Positions 32,880-41,896 of a DNA stretch of 64,000 nt are shown piece by piece. The notes beneath the pieces are model-generated. The model made no database searches and was not told where the DNA came from. It was given only the letters and a program-made list of their open reading frames with translations. The stretch comes from QHVT01 sp036389275 (GTDB taxonomy: Bacteria; Acidobacteriota; Thermoanaerobaculia; Gp7-AA8): assembly GCA_036389275.1 (NCBI GenBank), contig DASVQE010000044.1:18027-82026 (forward strand), in the 5' to 3' direction. Made by a program: the position numbers and the translations under genes. Position 1 is the stretch's first letter, and the number at the start of each line of letters is the position of its first letter.

Positions 32880-33260
32880 ATGTACGGACGGATTCTCAGG
32901 CATCTGCGCGAGGCGAAAGGGCGGAGTCAGGCGGAGGTGGCAAAGGCGGTGGCGATCTCGCCGGCGCATCTGGCGCGGCTCGAGGCGGAGCAGCGCGGTC
33001 TGTACGTCGATGACTTCGTCAACATCGCCGAGGCGCTCGGCGAGAAGCCGGGCAATCTGCTTCCGAACGACATCGGCGCGCTCGGCCATGTGAAACCGCT
33101 GGTCGATCGTCTCGCCGCCGTCCCGCCCGAGCTGCTGCCGCAGGTGACCGCCGTGGTGACGGAGGTGGTGCAACTCGCCGAGAGCGTCGCCGCCGCGCCC
33201 GTCGTCGGCGCATCGCGCGCGCGCGTGCGTACCACACCGAAACTGAAAGCGCGCCGATGA
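32880..33260 (+). CDS. Cro/C1-type HTH regulator
   Basis: A 126-residue protein with an N-terminal XRE helix-turn-helix (about 5-60: GRILRHLREAKGRSQAEVAKA, then ISPAHLARLEAEQRGLYVDDFVNIAEAL) and an Ala/Val-rich C-terminal helical region that may dimerise. The ATG at 32880 is preferred to an earlier TTG. It follows the receiver cluster but is separated by about 70 bases. Target unknown; resembles small stand-alone repressors. Confidence 0.82.
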   Translation: MYGRILRHLREAKGRSQAEVAKAVAISPAHLARLEAEQRGLYVDDFVNIAEALGEKPGNLLPNDIGALGHVKPLVDRLAAVPPELLPQVTAVVTEVVQLAESVAAAPVVGASRARVRTTPKLKARR

Positions 33261-33306
33261 CCGGCGACCGCTCCGCGCCGGCCGTGTCGTCAGATGGGAC
33301 GGCGCG

Positions 33307-33579
33307 ATGCTGCTGATCCTCGGATCGATCGTCGTCGGCGCGATCGCCGCCTGGCTGGCCGGCCGGTGGATGCGCGGCAACGGCTTCGGCCTCGGCGGCA
33401 ATCTCATCGCCGGAGTGCTCGGCGCGGTGGCGGGCGGATATCTGCTGCCGGCCGCCGGCGTCGATCTCGGCGACGGCCTCTTCGCGCATCTGGTGGTCGC
33501 CTTCATCGCCGCAGCGATCGTGCTCCTCCTCGTGCACCTCTTCACCGGCCTGCGCAATGGCCAGAGGCTCTGGTCGTGA
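33307..33579 (+). CDS. GlsB/YeaQ/YmgE-type membrane protein
   Basis: A 90-residue inner-membrane protein with three hydrophobic segments and Gly-rich turns: LGSIVVGAIAAWLAGRWMRG, GNLIAGVLGAVAGGYLL, VAFIAAAIVLLLVHL. This is the transglycosylase-associated (GlsB/YeaQ/YmgE) stress-protein family; its biochemical role is unsettled. Its stop overlaps the next start (GTGA). Confidence 0.85.
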   Translation: MLLILGSIVVGAIAAWLAGRWMRGNGFGLGGNLIAGVLGAVAGGYLLPAAGVDLGDGLFAHLVVAFIAAAIVLLLVHLFTGLRNGQRLWS

Positions 33580-33896
33580 GCGCGGCGATGCGGCCGCGCA
33601 TGAGCAGGGAAAGGCGGCAGCGTTTGTTGCGGGTGCTGCGGCGCCGCGGCGTAAGCCTCGTGCAGTTGGAGGACTCGCGTAGGCCGCTCCTCTTTTCGCT
33701 GCTGCCGCGGATGTTGCGTGGCGACGGCACCACGCCGATGTCGCTGCAGGGCGCGTTTCGCTACGTCGACCAGCGCGTCGAGCGGATGGCGGCGAGCACC
33801 GTCTCCGCGCAGCGCTGGAGCCGCGCGCTGGCGACCTCGCGCAGGCTCGCCGCGCGGCGCATCGCGCTGGCGGACGAGCGCGAGCGCGAGCCATGA
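33576..33896 (+). CDS. Small basic protein of unknown function
   Basis: A 106-residue, strongly basic protein translated from a GTG that overlaps the stop of the preceding membrane-protein gene. Contains RRQRLLRVLRRRGVSLVQLE and an Ala/Arg-rich helical C-terminus. No signal or membrane segment. No family recognised; coupling to the upstream gene is the main support. Confidence 0.45.
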   Translation: MSAAMRPRMSRERRQRLLRVLRRRGVSLVQLEDSRRPLLFSLLPRMLRGDGTTPMSLQGAFRYVDQRVERMAASTVSAQRWSRALATSRRLAARRIALADEREREP

Positions 33897-33968
33897 CCGC
33901 CGCCCGAAGCTTTGATCATGCGCCAGCGTCTGCCGAATATTCGCCGCGCAAGGGCGCGAGGTTCACCG

Positions 33969-34676
33969 TCACGATTGCGTGCGCGGCGTGAGCGCGGCGC
34001 GGATCGCGCGCAGGCGCGCGACCGCGTGCGGCATGTCGGCGTGAATGCAGATCGTGTCGTGAGCGAGCTCGACCCGCGTGCCGTCGCGGGCGATGACGGC
34101 GCGTTCGGTCGCGAGCAGGCGCGCTTGCGCGGCCGCTTCTTCGATGGTGAGCGTCGAGCCGGCGATGGCCCGCGGCGTGAGCGAGCCGTCGGGCTCGTAG
34201 CGGCGGTCGGCGAAGGCTTCGCGGATCACGCGCGTGCTGGCCGCGCGCGCCGCGGCGGCCATCTGCGAATGATCGGGCGCCACGAGAGCGATGTTCGGAT
34301 CGACCTCGCGCAATGCCTCGACGATGACGTCCGCGCGGGCGCGGTCGCGATGCGCGTCGTTGTAGAGGGCGCCGTGCGGCTTGACGTGCTCGACGCGCGC
34401 GAAGGCGCCGAGTGCGGCGATCTGCTCGACCAGCGACGCGCGCAGCGCGGCGGCGTCAAGCTCGAGGGAGCGGCGGCCGAAGTGCTCGCGATCGGGATAG
34501 GACGGATGCGCGCCGAAGCGGACGCCGTAGCGGCGGGCCTGCTCCGCGGCGTCACGCATCGACTCGGCGTCGCCGACGTGGCCGCCGCAGGCGACGTTCG
34601 CGCTGGTGATCAGCGGCCAGATGTCGTCTTCACCCGGCGAGCCTTCGCCGAGGTCGGCGCTCAGGTCGACAGTCAC
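33969..34676 (-). CDS. pxpA: 5-oxoprolinase subunit A (LamB/YcsF family)
   Basis: Member of the PxpABC 5-oxoprolinase that opens pyroglutamate to glutamate using ATP. The 235-residue protein starts VDLSADLGEGSPGEDD, then SANVACGGHVGD, FGAHPSYPDREHFGRR, HVKPHGALYND, EAFADRRYEPDGSLTPR and ICIHAD, all family signatures. Slightly shorter than the usual 245-255. pxpB and pxpC are not adjacent here. The start overlaps the stop of the MFS gene (GTGA), suggesting the transporter supplies its substrate or a related acid. Confidence 0.92.
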   Translation of the reverse strand: MTVDLSADLGEGSPGEDDIWPLITSANVACGGHVGDAESMRDAAEQARRYGVRFGAHPSYPDREHFGRRSLELDAAALRASLVEQIAALGAFARVEHVKPHGALYNDAHRDRARADVIVEALREVDPNIALVAPDHSQMAAAARAASTRVIREAFADRRYEPDGSLTPRAIAGSTLTIEEAAAQARLLATERAVIARDGTRVELAHDTICIHADMPHAVARLRAIRAALTPRTQS

Positions 34677-35866
34677 AGCTCAGTCCCTCGCGTTTCGGGC
34701 AGGAGCCAGATCAGCATCGCGCCGAGGGCGAAGAAGAGCGCGTCGCAGGCGATGGAGAAACCGAGACCGTACGTCGTGGCGAAGGCGCCGATGGCGAATG
34801 GCGCGGCGGCGGAGGCGAGACGGCCGGCGTTGTAGCAGAACCCTTGCGCGCTGGCGCGAATGCGCGTCGGGAAGAGCTCCGCGAGCATCACCCCGAACAG
34901 CGAGAAGTAACCGTGCGCGAAGTAGCCGACCAGTGGCCCGATGATCAGCAGCGTCATCGGCGTGCGCGCATGAAATGCGAAAAGAGGGACTACCGCAGTT
35001 GCGGCAATCATGAAGAACGTAAAGGCGGGCCTCCGTCCGATTTTGTCGGCGATCCAGCCGAAGCTCACGTAGCCGAAAAACGCGCCGGCCTGCAGCGCGA
35101 TCAGCCACGCCGCCGACTTCGTGACCGTGAGGCCCGCGCCGCCTTGTGCTACAGGTGTAGCAAGGAATGCCGGCAGCCAGGAGGTCACGCCCCAGAAGGC
35201 GATGAGCACACTGCTGGCGACGAGCGTGGCCACGGCCACGCGTTTGCGGTACGCCGCGCCGAAGATCTCCACCCAGCGCGACGGCTCGCGCGCGCGCCAC
35301 ACTTCCGGCTCTTCGACCGTGCGGCGGATGAGGAACGCGAGGATTGCCGGCGAGGCGCCGATCAGGAAGAGCACGCGCCAGCCGAAGCGCTCGAGCACGA
35401 GCGCGGAGATGCCTGCAGCGAAGAGCGCGCCGATGGCCCAGCCGGCCTGCATGATGCCCATCGCTTTCGCGCGATGCTTCGCCGGCCAGGTCTCGGCGAC
35501 CAGCACCGAGCCGCACGACCACTCGCCGCCCATCCCGAGTCCGACCAGCACGCGCCAGGCGATCAGTTGCCAGAGCGCGTGCGAGGTGGCGAGACCGGCC
35601 GTGGCGGCGGAGTAGAGCAGGATGCTGAACGTCATCGCGCGCACGCGGCCGATGCGATCGGCGAGACGTCCGAAGCCGATCCCGCCGGCGGCGCTGGCGA
35701 TCAGCGCCACCGACGTGAGGCCACCCATGGTCGCCTTCGAAAGACCGAACTCCGCCTGGATCGGCACGACGGCGAAGGTGAAGAGAAGGAAATCCATCGC
35801 GTCGAGCATCCAGCCGAGCTGCGCCGCGAAGAGCGCGCGCCAGGCCTTCCGATCGACGCCGTCCAT
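34673..35866 (-). CDS. MFS transporter, metabolite:H+ symporter type
   Basis: A 397-residue major facilitator with 12 predicted membrane segments. The loop 2-3 signature reads GRLADRIGRVRAM and the loop 8-9 counterpart GWIADKIGRRPAF; ELFPTRIRASAQGFCYNAGRL is typical of the sugar/aromatic-acid/proline-betaine branch. Its stop overlaps the pxpA start, so it may import 5-oxoproline or another carboxylate. A palindromic 16-mer with unusual codon choice (35147-35162) is embedded in the gene, encoding A-T-P-V-A. Confidence 0.88.
   Translation of the reverse strand: MDGVDRKAWRALFAAQLGWMLDAMDFLLFTFAVVPIQAEFGLSKATMGGLTSVALIASAAGGIGFGRLADRIGRVRAMTFSILLYSAATAGLATSHALWQLIAWRVLVGLGMGGEWSCGSVLVAETWPAKHRAKAMGIMQAGWAIGALFAAGISALVLERFGWRVLFLIGASPAILAFLIRRTVEEPEVWRAREPSRWVEIFGAAYRKRVAVATLVASSVLIAFWGVTSWLPAFLATPVAQGGAGLTVTKSAAWLIALQAGAFFGYVSFGWIADKIGRRPAFTFFMIAATAVVPLFAFHARTPMTLLIIGPLVGYFAHGYFSLFGVMLAELFPTRIRASAQGFCYNAGRLASAAAPFAIGAFATTYGLGFSIACDALFFALGAMLIWLLPETRGTEL
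35147..35162. repeat. In-gene palindrome, copy 1
   Basis: TGCTACAGGTGTAGCA, inverted 7-bp arms around GG, identical (plus one flanking G) to 51526-51541. Read on the coding strand it gives codons GCT ACA CCT GTA GCA, all A/T-ending in a gene that otherwise favours G or C. Confidence 0.7.
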
Positions 35867-35876
35867 GGGGCGGAGT

Positions 35877-37259
35877 TTAGCGCGCGCGCAACTGCGAGAG
35901 CAGGAACGTTTCCATCCCGAGCTCGACCGGCAGGCCGCCGGATTTGCGTTTCACTTCGAGGTCGGCGACGTCGCTGAGCGCGCGAAAGAGGTCGGGCTCG
36001 GAGAAGGTGCGGGCCGCTTCCCATTTCTTGTGCAGTGGGAACGGGTGGGGACGCTGGCGCACGAGGCCGTGCTGCTTGAGATAGTCGCCGAGGCGGTCGG
36101 CGATGGTGTCTTTGAAGCGGTTGAACGGCATCGATGATTTGAGATTCACGTTCTGCGCGCGCGCCCAGGAGTGGATGCCGATCATCTGGCGGATCTCGTC
36201 GGCGAGCGGAAAGAGGAAGCGGCCGTAGTGCATCTCCACCGGCGTCTTCGGATCTTCGCGGCGCGCCTGCGCGACGAGGTCGCGCAGCTTGGCGATGGCT
36301 TCGACGATCTTCCCTTCGGTGAAGAGCGAGCCGAGCTCGTAGCGCGCGCCGCCTTCGACCGCCGCGACTTCGCGCTCGACCAGCTCCGCGGTGACGCGAC
36401 CGCCGGTGCCGACGAGCGTAATCAGCCGCTCCGCTTCGGCGACGGCGCCGCGGATCTCCGGCACGTCTTTCGAGAATTTGTCGGCGAGCATCCGGTCGAT
36501 GCCGAGGCGCTGGCGCAGGCGCGCGATCGCATTCGCGTCGAACTTCACCTGCGCATCGCTCGCCGCCGACTGGATGGCGGCATCGAGCGCGCCGACGAAG
36601 CCGTCGCGCGTGAGATTGGCCACGACCACGGCGCCATGTTTGTCGATCAGGTCGATGGTCGCGGAGTCGCGCGGCACCTCGCCCGTGCGCATCAGCAGGA
36701 TCGCGCCCGACGCGCCGCCGCGCACGATCGCTTCCATCAGCAGCGCCGCGTCGTCTTCACCGCGTCCCGCTTTCTTGCCGGTGGCGCGGCAGAAGGTGAG
36801 GATTTCGGCGAGCGCCGCATCGAGCGAGACGCCGAGGGCGTCGGCGATGGCGCGGTCGGTCATCTCCAGATCGCTGCCGGCGAGGCCGAGGACGTGCAGC
36901 AGTTTCGCGGCGGAGGAGGCGCGCTTGCGATCGGTCTTGGCGGTCTTCCAGTCAGCGACCGCTTTGTCATACAGCGAGGCGATCTCTTTCGCCGAGACGA
37001 ACGCATTGACTTCGGGGACGATGAGCAGGCGCGCGCCGCCGAAGAGCGAGCCGGTGCGATACGAGTCGAGGATCGCGGCGAGCTCCGCGCCCGGCTCGTA
37101 CGGCTCGACCGACATCGACGGATTCGCGGCCACGAAGGCGTCGCGGATTGCGTGAAAGGCTTGTTCGGAGAGGAACTCCGACGAGCCGCCGACGAGGAGC
37201 ACTCGCGGCGGCTTGCCGTCGTGGATGCGGGTGAGGACTTTTTCGAGCGGCTGCGGCAT
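35877..37259 (-). CDS. holA: DNA polymerase III delta subunit-like protein
   Basis: Clamp-loader delta subunit candidate that opens the beta clamp. The 460-residue protein begins with RVLLVGGSSEFLSEQAFHAIRDAF, the degenerate P-loop region of HolA, followed by GSLFGGARLLIV. The middle holds an insert relative to the usual 340 residues (about 105-170). The C-terminal third (about 310-460) has the domain III helices with EMHYGRFLFPLADEIRQMIG. It is the last gene of the minus-strand operon after the DksA/TraR gene. Assignment fairly sure, though length is unusual. Confidence 0.75.
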   Translation of the reverse strand: MPQPLEKVLTRIHDGKPPRVLLVGGSSEFLSEQAFHAIRDAFVAANPSMSVEPYEPGAELAAILDSYRTGSLFGGARLLIVPEVNAFVSAKEIASLYDKAVADWKTAKTDRKRASSAAKLLHVLGLAGSDLEMTDRAIADALGVSLDAALAEILTFCRATGKKAGRGEDDAALLMEAIVRGGASGAILLMRTGEVPRDSATIDLIDKHGAVVVANLTRDGFVGALDAAIQSAASDAQVKFDANAIARLRQRLGIDRMLADKFSKDVPEIRGAVAEAERLITLVGTGGRVTAELVEREVAAVEGGARYELGSLFTEGKIVEAIAKLRDLVAQARREDPKTPVEMHYGRFLFPLADEIRQMIGIHSWARAQNVNLKSSMPFNRFKDTIADRLGDYLKQHGLVRQRPHPFPLHKKWEAARTFSEPDLFRALSDVADLEVKRKSGGLPVELGMETFLLSQLRAR

Positions 37260-37273
37260 CAGCGCCGTTCAGC

Positions 37274-37648
37274 CTACTGCAGCAGACCTTTTTCCTGCAG
37301 CTCCTGGCAGTCGATGCAGAACGGCGTCCAGGGCACGGCCTGCAGGCGGCGCTCGCCGATGACGGTGCCGCAGTTGGTGCAGGTGCCGTAGTTGCCGTCG
37401 CGCATGCGTCCGAAGGCTTCGTCGATCAGCATGAGCAGATTGCGCTCGCCGTCGGAGAGCGAGAAGTTGAGCTCTTTGGAGTAGGCGCTGGCCGCCTTGT
37501 CGGCCAGATCCTGGATGCCGTCGTCGGGCAGCGCGTTGCCGGCGGCCTTGTCGCGCTCGTAGGAGTCGAGCAGCTCGCGCTGCTTGGCGCGCAACGCGTC
37601 TTCGTGCTGCTGGAACGGATTCGATTTCGTCTTCGCTTTGGTCGCCAT
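37274..37648 (-). CDS. DksA/TraR-type zinc-finger protein
   Basis: A 124-residue protein with an N-terminal coiled-coil (QQHEDALRAKQRELLDSYERD) and a C-terminal C4 zinc finger: C-T-N-C at about 92-95 and C-I-D-C at about 113-116. DksA-type proteins bind the RNA polymerase secondary channel and modulate initiation, often with ppGpp. The coiled-coil tip does not show the classic Asp pair of E. coli DksA clearly, so it may be a TraR/YocK-like variant. Located between rlmH and holA in the same direction. Confidence 0.85.
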   Translation of the reverse strand: MATKAKTKSNPFQQHEDALRAKQRELLDSYERDKAAGNALPDDGIQDLADKAASAYSKELNFSLSDGERNLLMLIDEAFGRMRDGNYGTCTNCGTVIGERRLQAVPWTPFCIDCQELQEKGLLQ

Positions 37649-37657
37649 TCGAGCCTC

Positions 37658-38128
37658 TTACTTGTGATACGGAATGTTGCGCATCAACGTGCAGGCCCGG
37701 TAGACCTGTTCCAGCAGGATGACGCGCGCGAACTGGTGCGGAAGTGTCATCGGAGAGAGTGCGAGCAGCGTACCGGCGCGTTGCCGCACCGAGTCGTCGA
37801 AGCCGACATCGCCGCCGACGACGAAATTCACGCCGTGCGGACTGTCGATGGTCAGCCGCTCGAGCCACTTCGCAAACTTCAAAGAGTCAAAGAGTCGGCC
37901 TCGTTCGTCGAGGACCGTGACGTGCCCGCGATCGGGAATCGCGGCCAGCAGGCGCGCGGATTGAGCGCGCATGATAGCCACATCGCTTTGAGCTTGTCTA
38001 CCGCGCTCGGAAGCGACTTCAATGACCTCCACCGGAAAGAAATGTCTGATCCGATTGAGGTAACGCTCGCCGGCCTCGCCGAGCTCTGCGTCGGCATGGG
38101 AACCGGACCAGATGAAGCGAAATTTCAT
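37658..38128 (-). CDS. rlmH: 23S rRNA pseudouridine-1915 N3-methyltransferase
   Basis: SPOUT-family enzyme that methylates pseudouridine 1915 of helix 69 using SAM. The 156-residue protein has VTVLDERGRLFDS, VNFVVGGDVGFDDSVR (the SAM knot glycine loop) and the C-terminal RNIPYHK signature. Length is standard. Neighbours nadD, rsfS and obgE are typical companions of rlmH in bacteria, supporting the call. Confidence 0.95.
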   Translation of the reverse strand: MKFRFIWSGSHADAELGEAGERYLNRIRHFFPVEVIEVASERGRQAQSDVAIMRAQSARLLAAIPDRGHVTVLDERGRLFDSLKFAKWLERLTIDSPHGVNFVVGGDVGFDDSVRQRAGTLLALSPMTLPHQFARVILLEQVYRACTLMRNIPYHK

Positions 38129-38152
38129 GATGTCGTCCCCGCGGAGCCACCC

Positions 38153-39056
<904 letters not shown>

Positions 39057-39079
<23 letters not shown>

Positions 39080-39449
39080 GGGGCTGAGCTTCCCCGGTGA
39101 ACTCGGCCGTCACGTTCGGCGCATCGCCCCAGAGCCGCTCCAGTCCGTAGAACCGCCGCACGTCCTCGGTGAAGATGTGCACGATGAAGTCGCCGAAGTC
39201 GAGCAGCACCCAGCGGCCGGGCGTCGTGCCTTCGACCAGCAGCGGACGGACGTTCATCTGCTCCTTGAGCGAGGCGGTGATGTTGTCGGCGATGGCCTGA
39301 GCCTGACGCTCGTTCGTGGCCGAGGTCAGGACGAAGTAGTCGGCGATCGAAGTGAGATCGCTGACCGAGAGCACATCGAGATCGAACGCCTTCTTGTCGA
39401 GTGCCGCGGCGACGGCCAGTCGGACGCGGGCTTCAATCGAATCGTTCAC
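39057..39449 (-). CDS. rsfS: Ribosomal silencing factor RsfS
   Basis: Binds L14 of the large subunit and prevents subunit joining in starvation. The 130-residue protein has the DUF143 signature: VLSVSDLTSIADYFVLTSATNERQAQAIADNI in consecutive blocks, WVLLDFGDFIVHIF and YGLERLWGDAP. The start is GTG 39449, four-base overlap with the nadD stop, behind AAGGGA. The 20-residue C-terminal tail is not conserved. Confidence 0.95.
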
Positions 39450-40066
39450 GCGGTTCCCTTTCGGTAGAGTCCGTTGCGTTGAATGTAGCGCGAGACGCGC
39501 GGGCCGACCAGCTCCTCGATGGGCTCGCCGGCGCGCGCGCGCTCCCGGATCTGCGTCGACGACACGGGGACGGTGGCGTTGCCGGTGAAGGAGATGCAGC
39601 CCGACTCGGTGCGCTTGTGCGGCTCGGTGATGCGCACCGCGAGCGCGGACGACATGGCCTGCCGGCCGCCGCGGGTGAGCACGGCGAAGTTGGCGAGCGA
39701 GAAAATCGTGTCGATCGACTTCCACTCGAGAAGCTGCTCGAGATTGTCGTCGCCGATGATCCAGTCGAGCGTCGCGTCGGGCCACTCGCTCCGCAGCTCC
39801 TGCAGCGTGTCGACGGTGTACGACACGGCGGCGCGCTCCAGTTCGCGCGGAGAGACGTGCAACGACTCGTGCGCCTCGGTGGCCAGCACGGCCATGGCGA
39901 AGCGATGGTATGCGGAGGCGGTGTCGCGATCCTGTTTGAACGGCTGGATGTACGCCGGGATGTACAGCACGCGATCCCACTGCATCACTCCGCGGGCGGC
40001 GAGCACGGGATCGAGATGCCCGCGATGGAACGGATCGAAGGTGCCGCCGAGGATGCCGATCTTCAT
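39446..40066 (-). CDS. nadD: Nicotinate-nucleotide adenylyltransferase
   Basis: Makes deamido-NAD from nicotinate mononucleotide and ATP. The 206-residue protein has GILGGTFDPFHRGHL with the H-x-G-H nucleotidyltransferase motif, YIPAYIQPFKQD, TLDWIIGDDNLEQLLEW and the second signature VSSTQIRER. Standard length. It overlaps obgE upstream by four bases and rsfS downstream by four, the common obgE-nadD-rsfS order. Confidence 0.95.
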   Translation of the reverse strand: MKIGILGGTFDPFHRGHLDPVLAARGVMQWDRVLYIPAYIQPFKQDRDTASAYHRFAMAVLATEAHESLHVSPRELERAAVSYTVDTLQELRSEWPDATLDWIIGDDNLEQLLEWKSIDTIFSLANFAVLTRGGRQAMSSALAVRITEPHKRTESGCISFTGNATVPVSSTQIRERARAGEPIEELVGPRVSRYIQRNGLYRKGTA

Positions 40067-41094
40067 ATCGGAGGAGTCGCAGCGGCGAGAACGTCCTCGC
40101 GCTCGACATGGGTGCGCACGAACCGGGCGAGCATGCGCACGAGCTCTTTGACTCCGTCGCCGACGACGGCGGAGATCTCGTGATAGTCGAAGCCGTTCTG
40201 CTCCGCGTAGCGGCGGAGCTTCTCGGAGTTGCCTTCGATGGCGGAGTCGAGCTTCGAGCCGCAGACGATGCGCGGCTTCTCGGCGAGCGTGCGCGAGTAG
40301 GCGGCGAGCTCGCGGGCGATGGTTTCGGCGTCCTGGTCGGGATGCTCGCTCGTGGAGAGATCGACGAGATGGACGAGAACGGAGCAGCGCTCTACGTGTC
40401 GTAGAAACTGATCGCCGAGGCCGTGGCCTTCGTGTGCGCCTTCGATCAGGCCGGGGATGTCGGCCACGACGAAGGTCTGGGAGTCGTCCGCGCTGACGAC
40501 GCCGAGGTTGGGAACGAGGGTCGTGAAGGGATAGTCGGCGATCTTCGGCTTCGCCGCGCTGATGACGGAGATGAGCGTCGACTTGCCGGCGTTCGGCAGG
40601 CCGACCAGACCGACATCGGCGATGAGCTTGAGCTCGATGAAGAGCTCGCGCTCCTCACCCTCGGAGCCTTCCTGGGCGAAGCGCGGCGCCTGCCGGGTGG
40701 CGGTGGCGAAGTGCTGGTTGCCCCAGCCGCCGCGGCCTCCTTTGGCGACGAGCACGCGCTCGCCGTCGCTGGCGAGATCGGCGATGACGTCGCCGGTCGC
40801 TTTGTCGCGCACGACGGAGCCGACCGGCAGCTCGATGGTGACGTCGTCGCCGTGATGGCCGGAGCAGTTCGAGCCCATGCCGTGCTGGCCGCGTCCCGCT
40901 TTCCACTCGCGCTGGAACTGCAGGTGGTAGAGGGTGTTGAGGCGCTTGGAGGCGACGATCCAGACCGAGCCGCCGCCGCCGCCGTCACCGCCGGACGGGC
41001 CGCCTTTCGGGACGAACTTCTCGCGGCGGAAGGCGACGCAACCGTTTCCGCCGTCTCCAGCCTTGACGCGGATGGTCGCCTGATCGATGAACAT
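40063..41094 (-). CDS. obgE: GTPase ObgE/CgtA
   Basis: Large-subunit assembly GTPase. The 343-residue protein has the glycine-rich Obg fold (about 1-158; GGNGCVAFRREKFVPKGGPSGGDGG in pieces) and the G domain: G1 GLPNAGKST, G2 region TTLVPNLG, G3 DIPGLIEGA, G4 CGSKLDSA (variant of NKxD), G5 SAVVGDG. The usual C-terminal OCT domain is absent. It follows rpmA after a 90-base gap containing a hairpin. Confidence 0.96.
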   Translation of the reverse strand: MFIDQATIRVKAGDGGNGCVAFRREKFVPKGGPSGGDGGGGGSVWIVASKRLNTLYHLQFQREWKAGRGQHGMGSNCSGHHGDDVTIELPVGSVVRDKATGDVIADLASDGERVLVAKGGRGGWGNQHFATATRQAPRFAQEGSEGEERELFIELKLIADVGLVGLPNAGKSTLISVISAAKPKIADYPFTTLVPNLGVVSADDSQTFVVADIPGLIEGAHEGHGLGDQFLRHVERCSVLVHLVDLSTSEHPDQDAETIARELAAYSRTLAEKPRIVCGSKLDSAIEGNSEKLRRYAEQNGFDYHEISAVVGDGVKELVRMLARFVRTHVEREDVLAAATPPI

Positions 41095-41136
41095 TCCGGA
41101 TATTGCTCAGTGCGAGCGGTGTACCAGAAAAGCAAA

Positions 41137-41158
41137 CGCGACCGCTGTGACGGTCGCG
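41137..41158 (-). terminator. Hairpin between rpmA and obgE
   Basis: On the minus strand CGCGACCG and CGGTCGCG enclose six bases and are followed by TTTGCTTTTC. This is a good intrinsic terminator or attenuator that would reduce obgE expression relative to the ribosomal protein genes. Confidence 0.65.
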
Positions 41159-41184
41159 CTGGTCGGTACGGCGAAGCGGTGCAC

Positions 41185-41448
41185 TTACTCGGCGGCAGCC
41201 GGGGTCACGCTGATGAAGCGGCCGCGCTCGCCTTTGTCGTGGAACTGCACGACGCCGTCGATCTTGGCGAAGAGCGTGTGGTCGCGCCCGACGCCGACGT
41301 TCACGCCGGGCTGGAACTTCGTGCCGCGCTGGCGGACGAGAATCGAGCCGCCGGTGACGAACTGGCCGGCGAAGCGCTTGACGCCGAGCATTTTCGGCTG
41401 CGAGTCGCGGCCGTTGCGGGACGAGCCCTGTCCTTTTTTATGAGCCAT
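41185..41448 (-). CDS. rpmA: 50S ribosomal protein L27
   Basis: Peptidyl-transferase-proximal ribosomal protein. The 87-residue sequence starts MAHKKGQGSSRNGRDSQPK, then VTGGSILVRQRGTKFQPG and GRDHTLFAKIDGVVQF. The N-terminus begins directly with AHKKG, without the cleaved extension found in Firmicutes. It lies 12 bases after rplU. Confidence 0.97.
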   Translation of the reverse strand: MAHKKGQGSSRNGRDSQPKMLGVKRFAGQFVTGGSILVRQRGTKFQPGVNVGVGRDHTLFAKIDGVVQFHDKGERGRFISVTPAAAE

Positions 41449-41460
41449 GGGAGCCTCCGA

Positions 41461-41778
41461 TCAAACGTTGATGCTGTCGATGCGGATCTCGACCACGTCC
41501 TGACGATGTCCGTGGGTCCGCTTGGTGTGGTTCTTACGGCGCTTCTTCTTGAAGACGATGATCTTCTCGCCGCGGGTCTCGCGGAGAACGGTGGCTACGA
41601 CCGAAGCGCCCGCAACCGTGGGGCTGCCGACTTTCGGCTGATCGCCGCCGACCATCAACACTTCGCTGAAGGTGACTTTGTCCTGGTCGGCAGAGCCGAG
41701 AATGTCACGCTCGACCTGCAGGCGATCGCCCTCGGCCACTCGGTACTGCTTTCCACCGGATCGAATGATGGCGTACAC
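41461..41778 (-). CDS. rplU: 50S ribosomal protein L21
   Basis: Ribosomal protein of 105 residues beginning VYAIIRSGGKQYRVAEGD and ending with KKKRRKNHTKRTHGHRQ followed by VVEIRIDSI, both diagnostic. The start is GTG 41778, five bases after GGAGGA; an upstream TTG (41790) would overlap that ribosome site. First gene of the operon. No L21-leader-type structure is evident in the short upstream gap. Confidence 0.96.
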   Translation of the reverse strand: MYAIIRSGGKQYRVAEGDRLQVERDILGSADQDKVTFSEVLMVGGDQPKVGSPTVAGASVVATVLRETRGEKIIVFKKKRRKNHTKRTHGHRQDVVEIRIDSINV

Positions 41779-41846
41779 AACGTCCTCCAAGGATCGAGTT
41801 CAACTCCCTGAGGGTACATGGAATTCCCACGATCCCCAGGCGAAAA

Positions 41847-41870
41847 GAAAGGCGGCCGGAGCCGCCTTTC
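41847..41870 (-). terminator. Intrinsic terminator of the TonB-receptor gene
   Basis: Arms GAAAGGCGGC and GCCGCCTTTC pair perfectly around four bases. On the minus strand the stem is followed by TTTTCG, and the hairpin starts 26 bases after the receptor stop codon (41897). Confidence 0.8.
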
Positions 41871-41896
41871 TTCCCGAAACTGCTGTGGTGTCTACG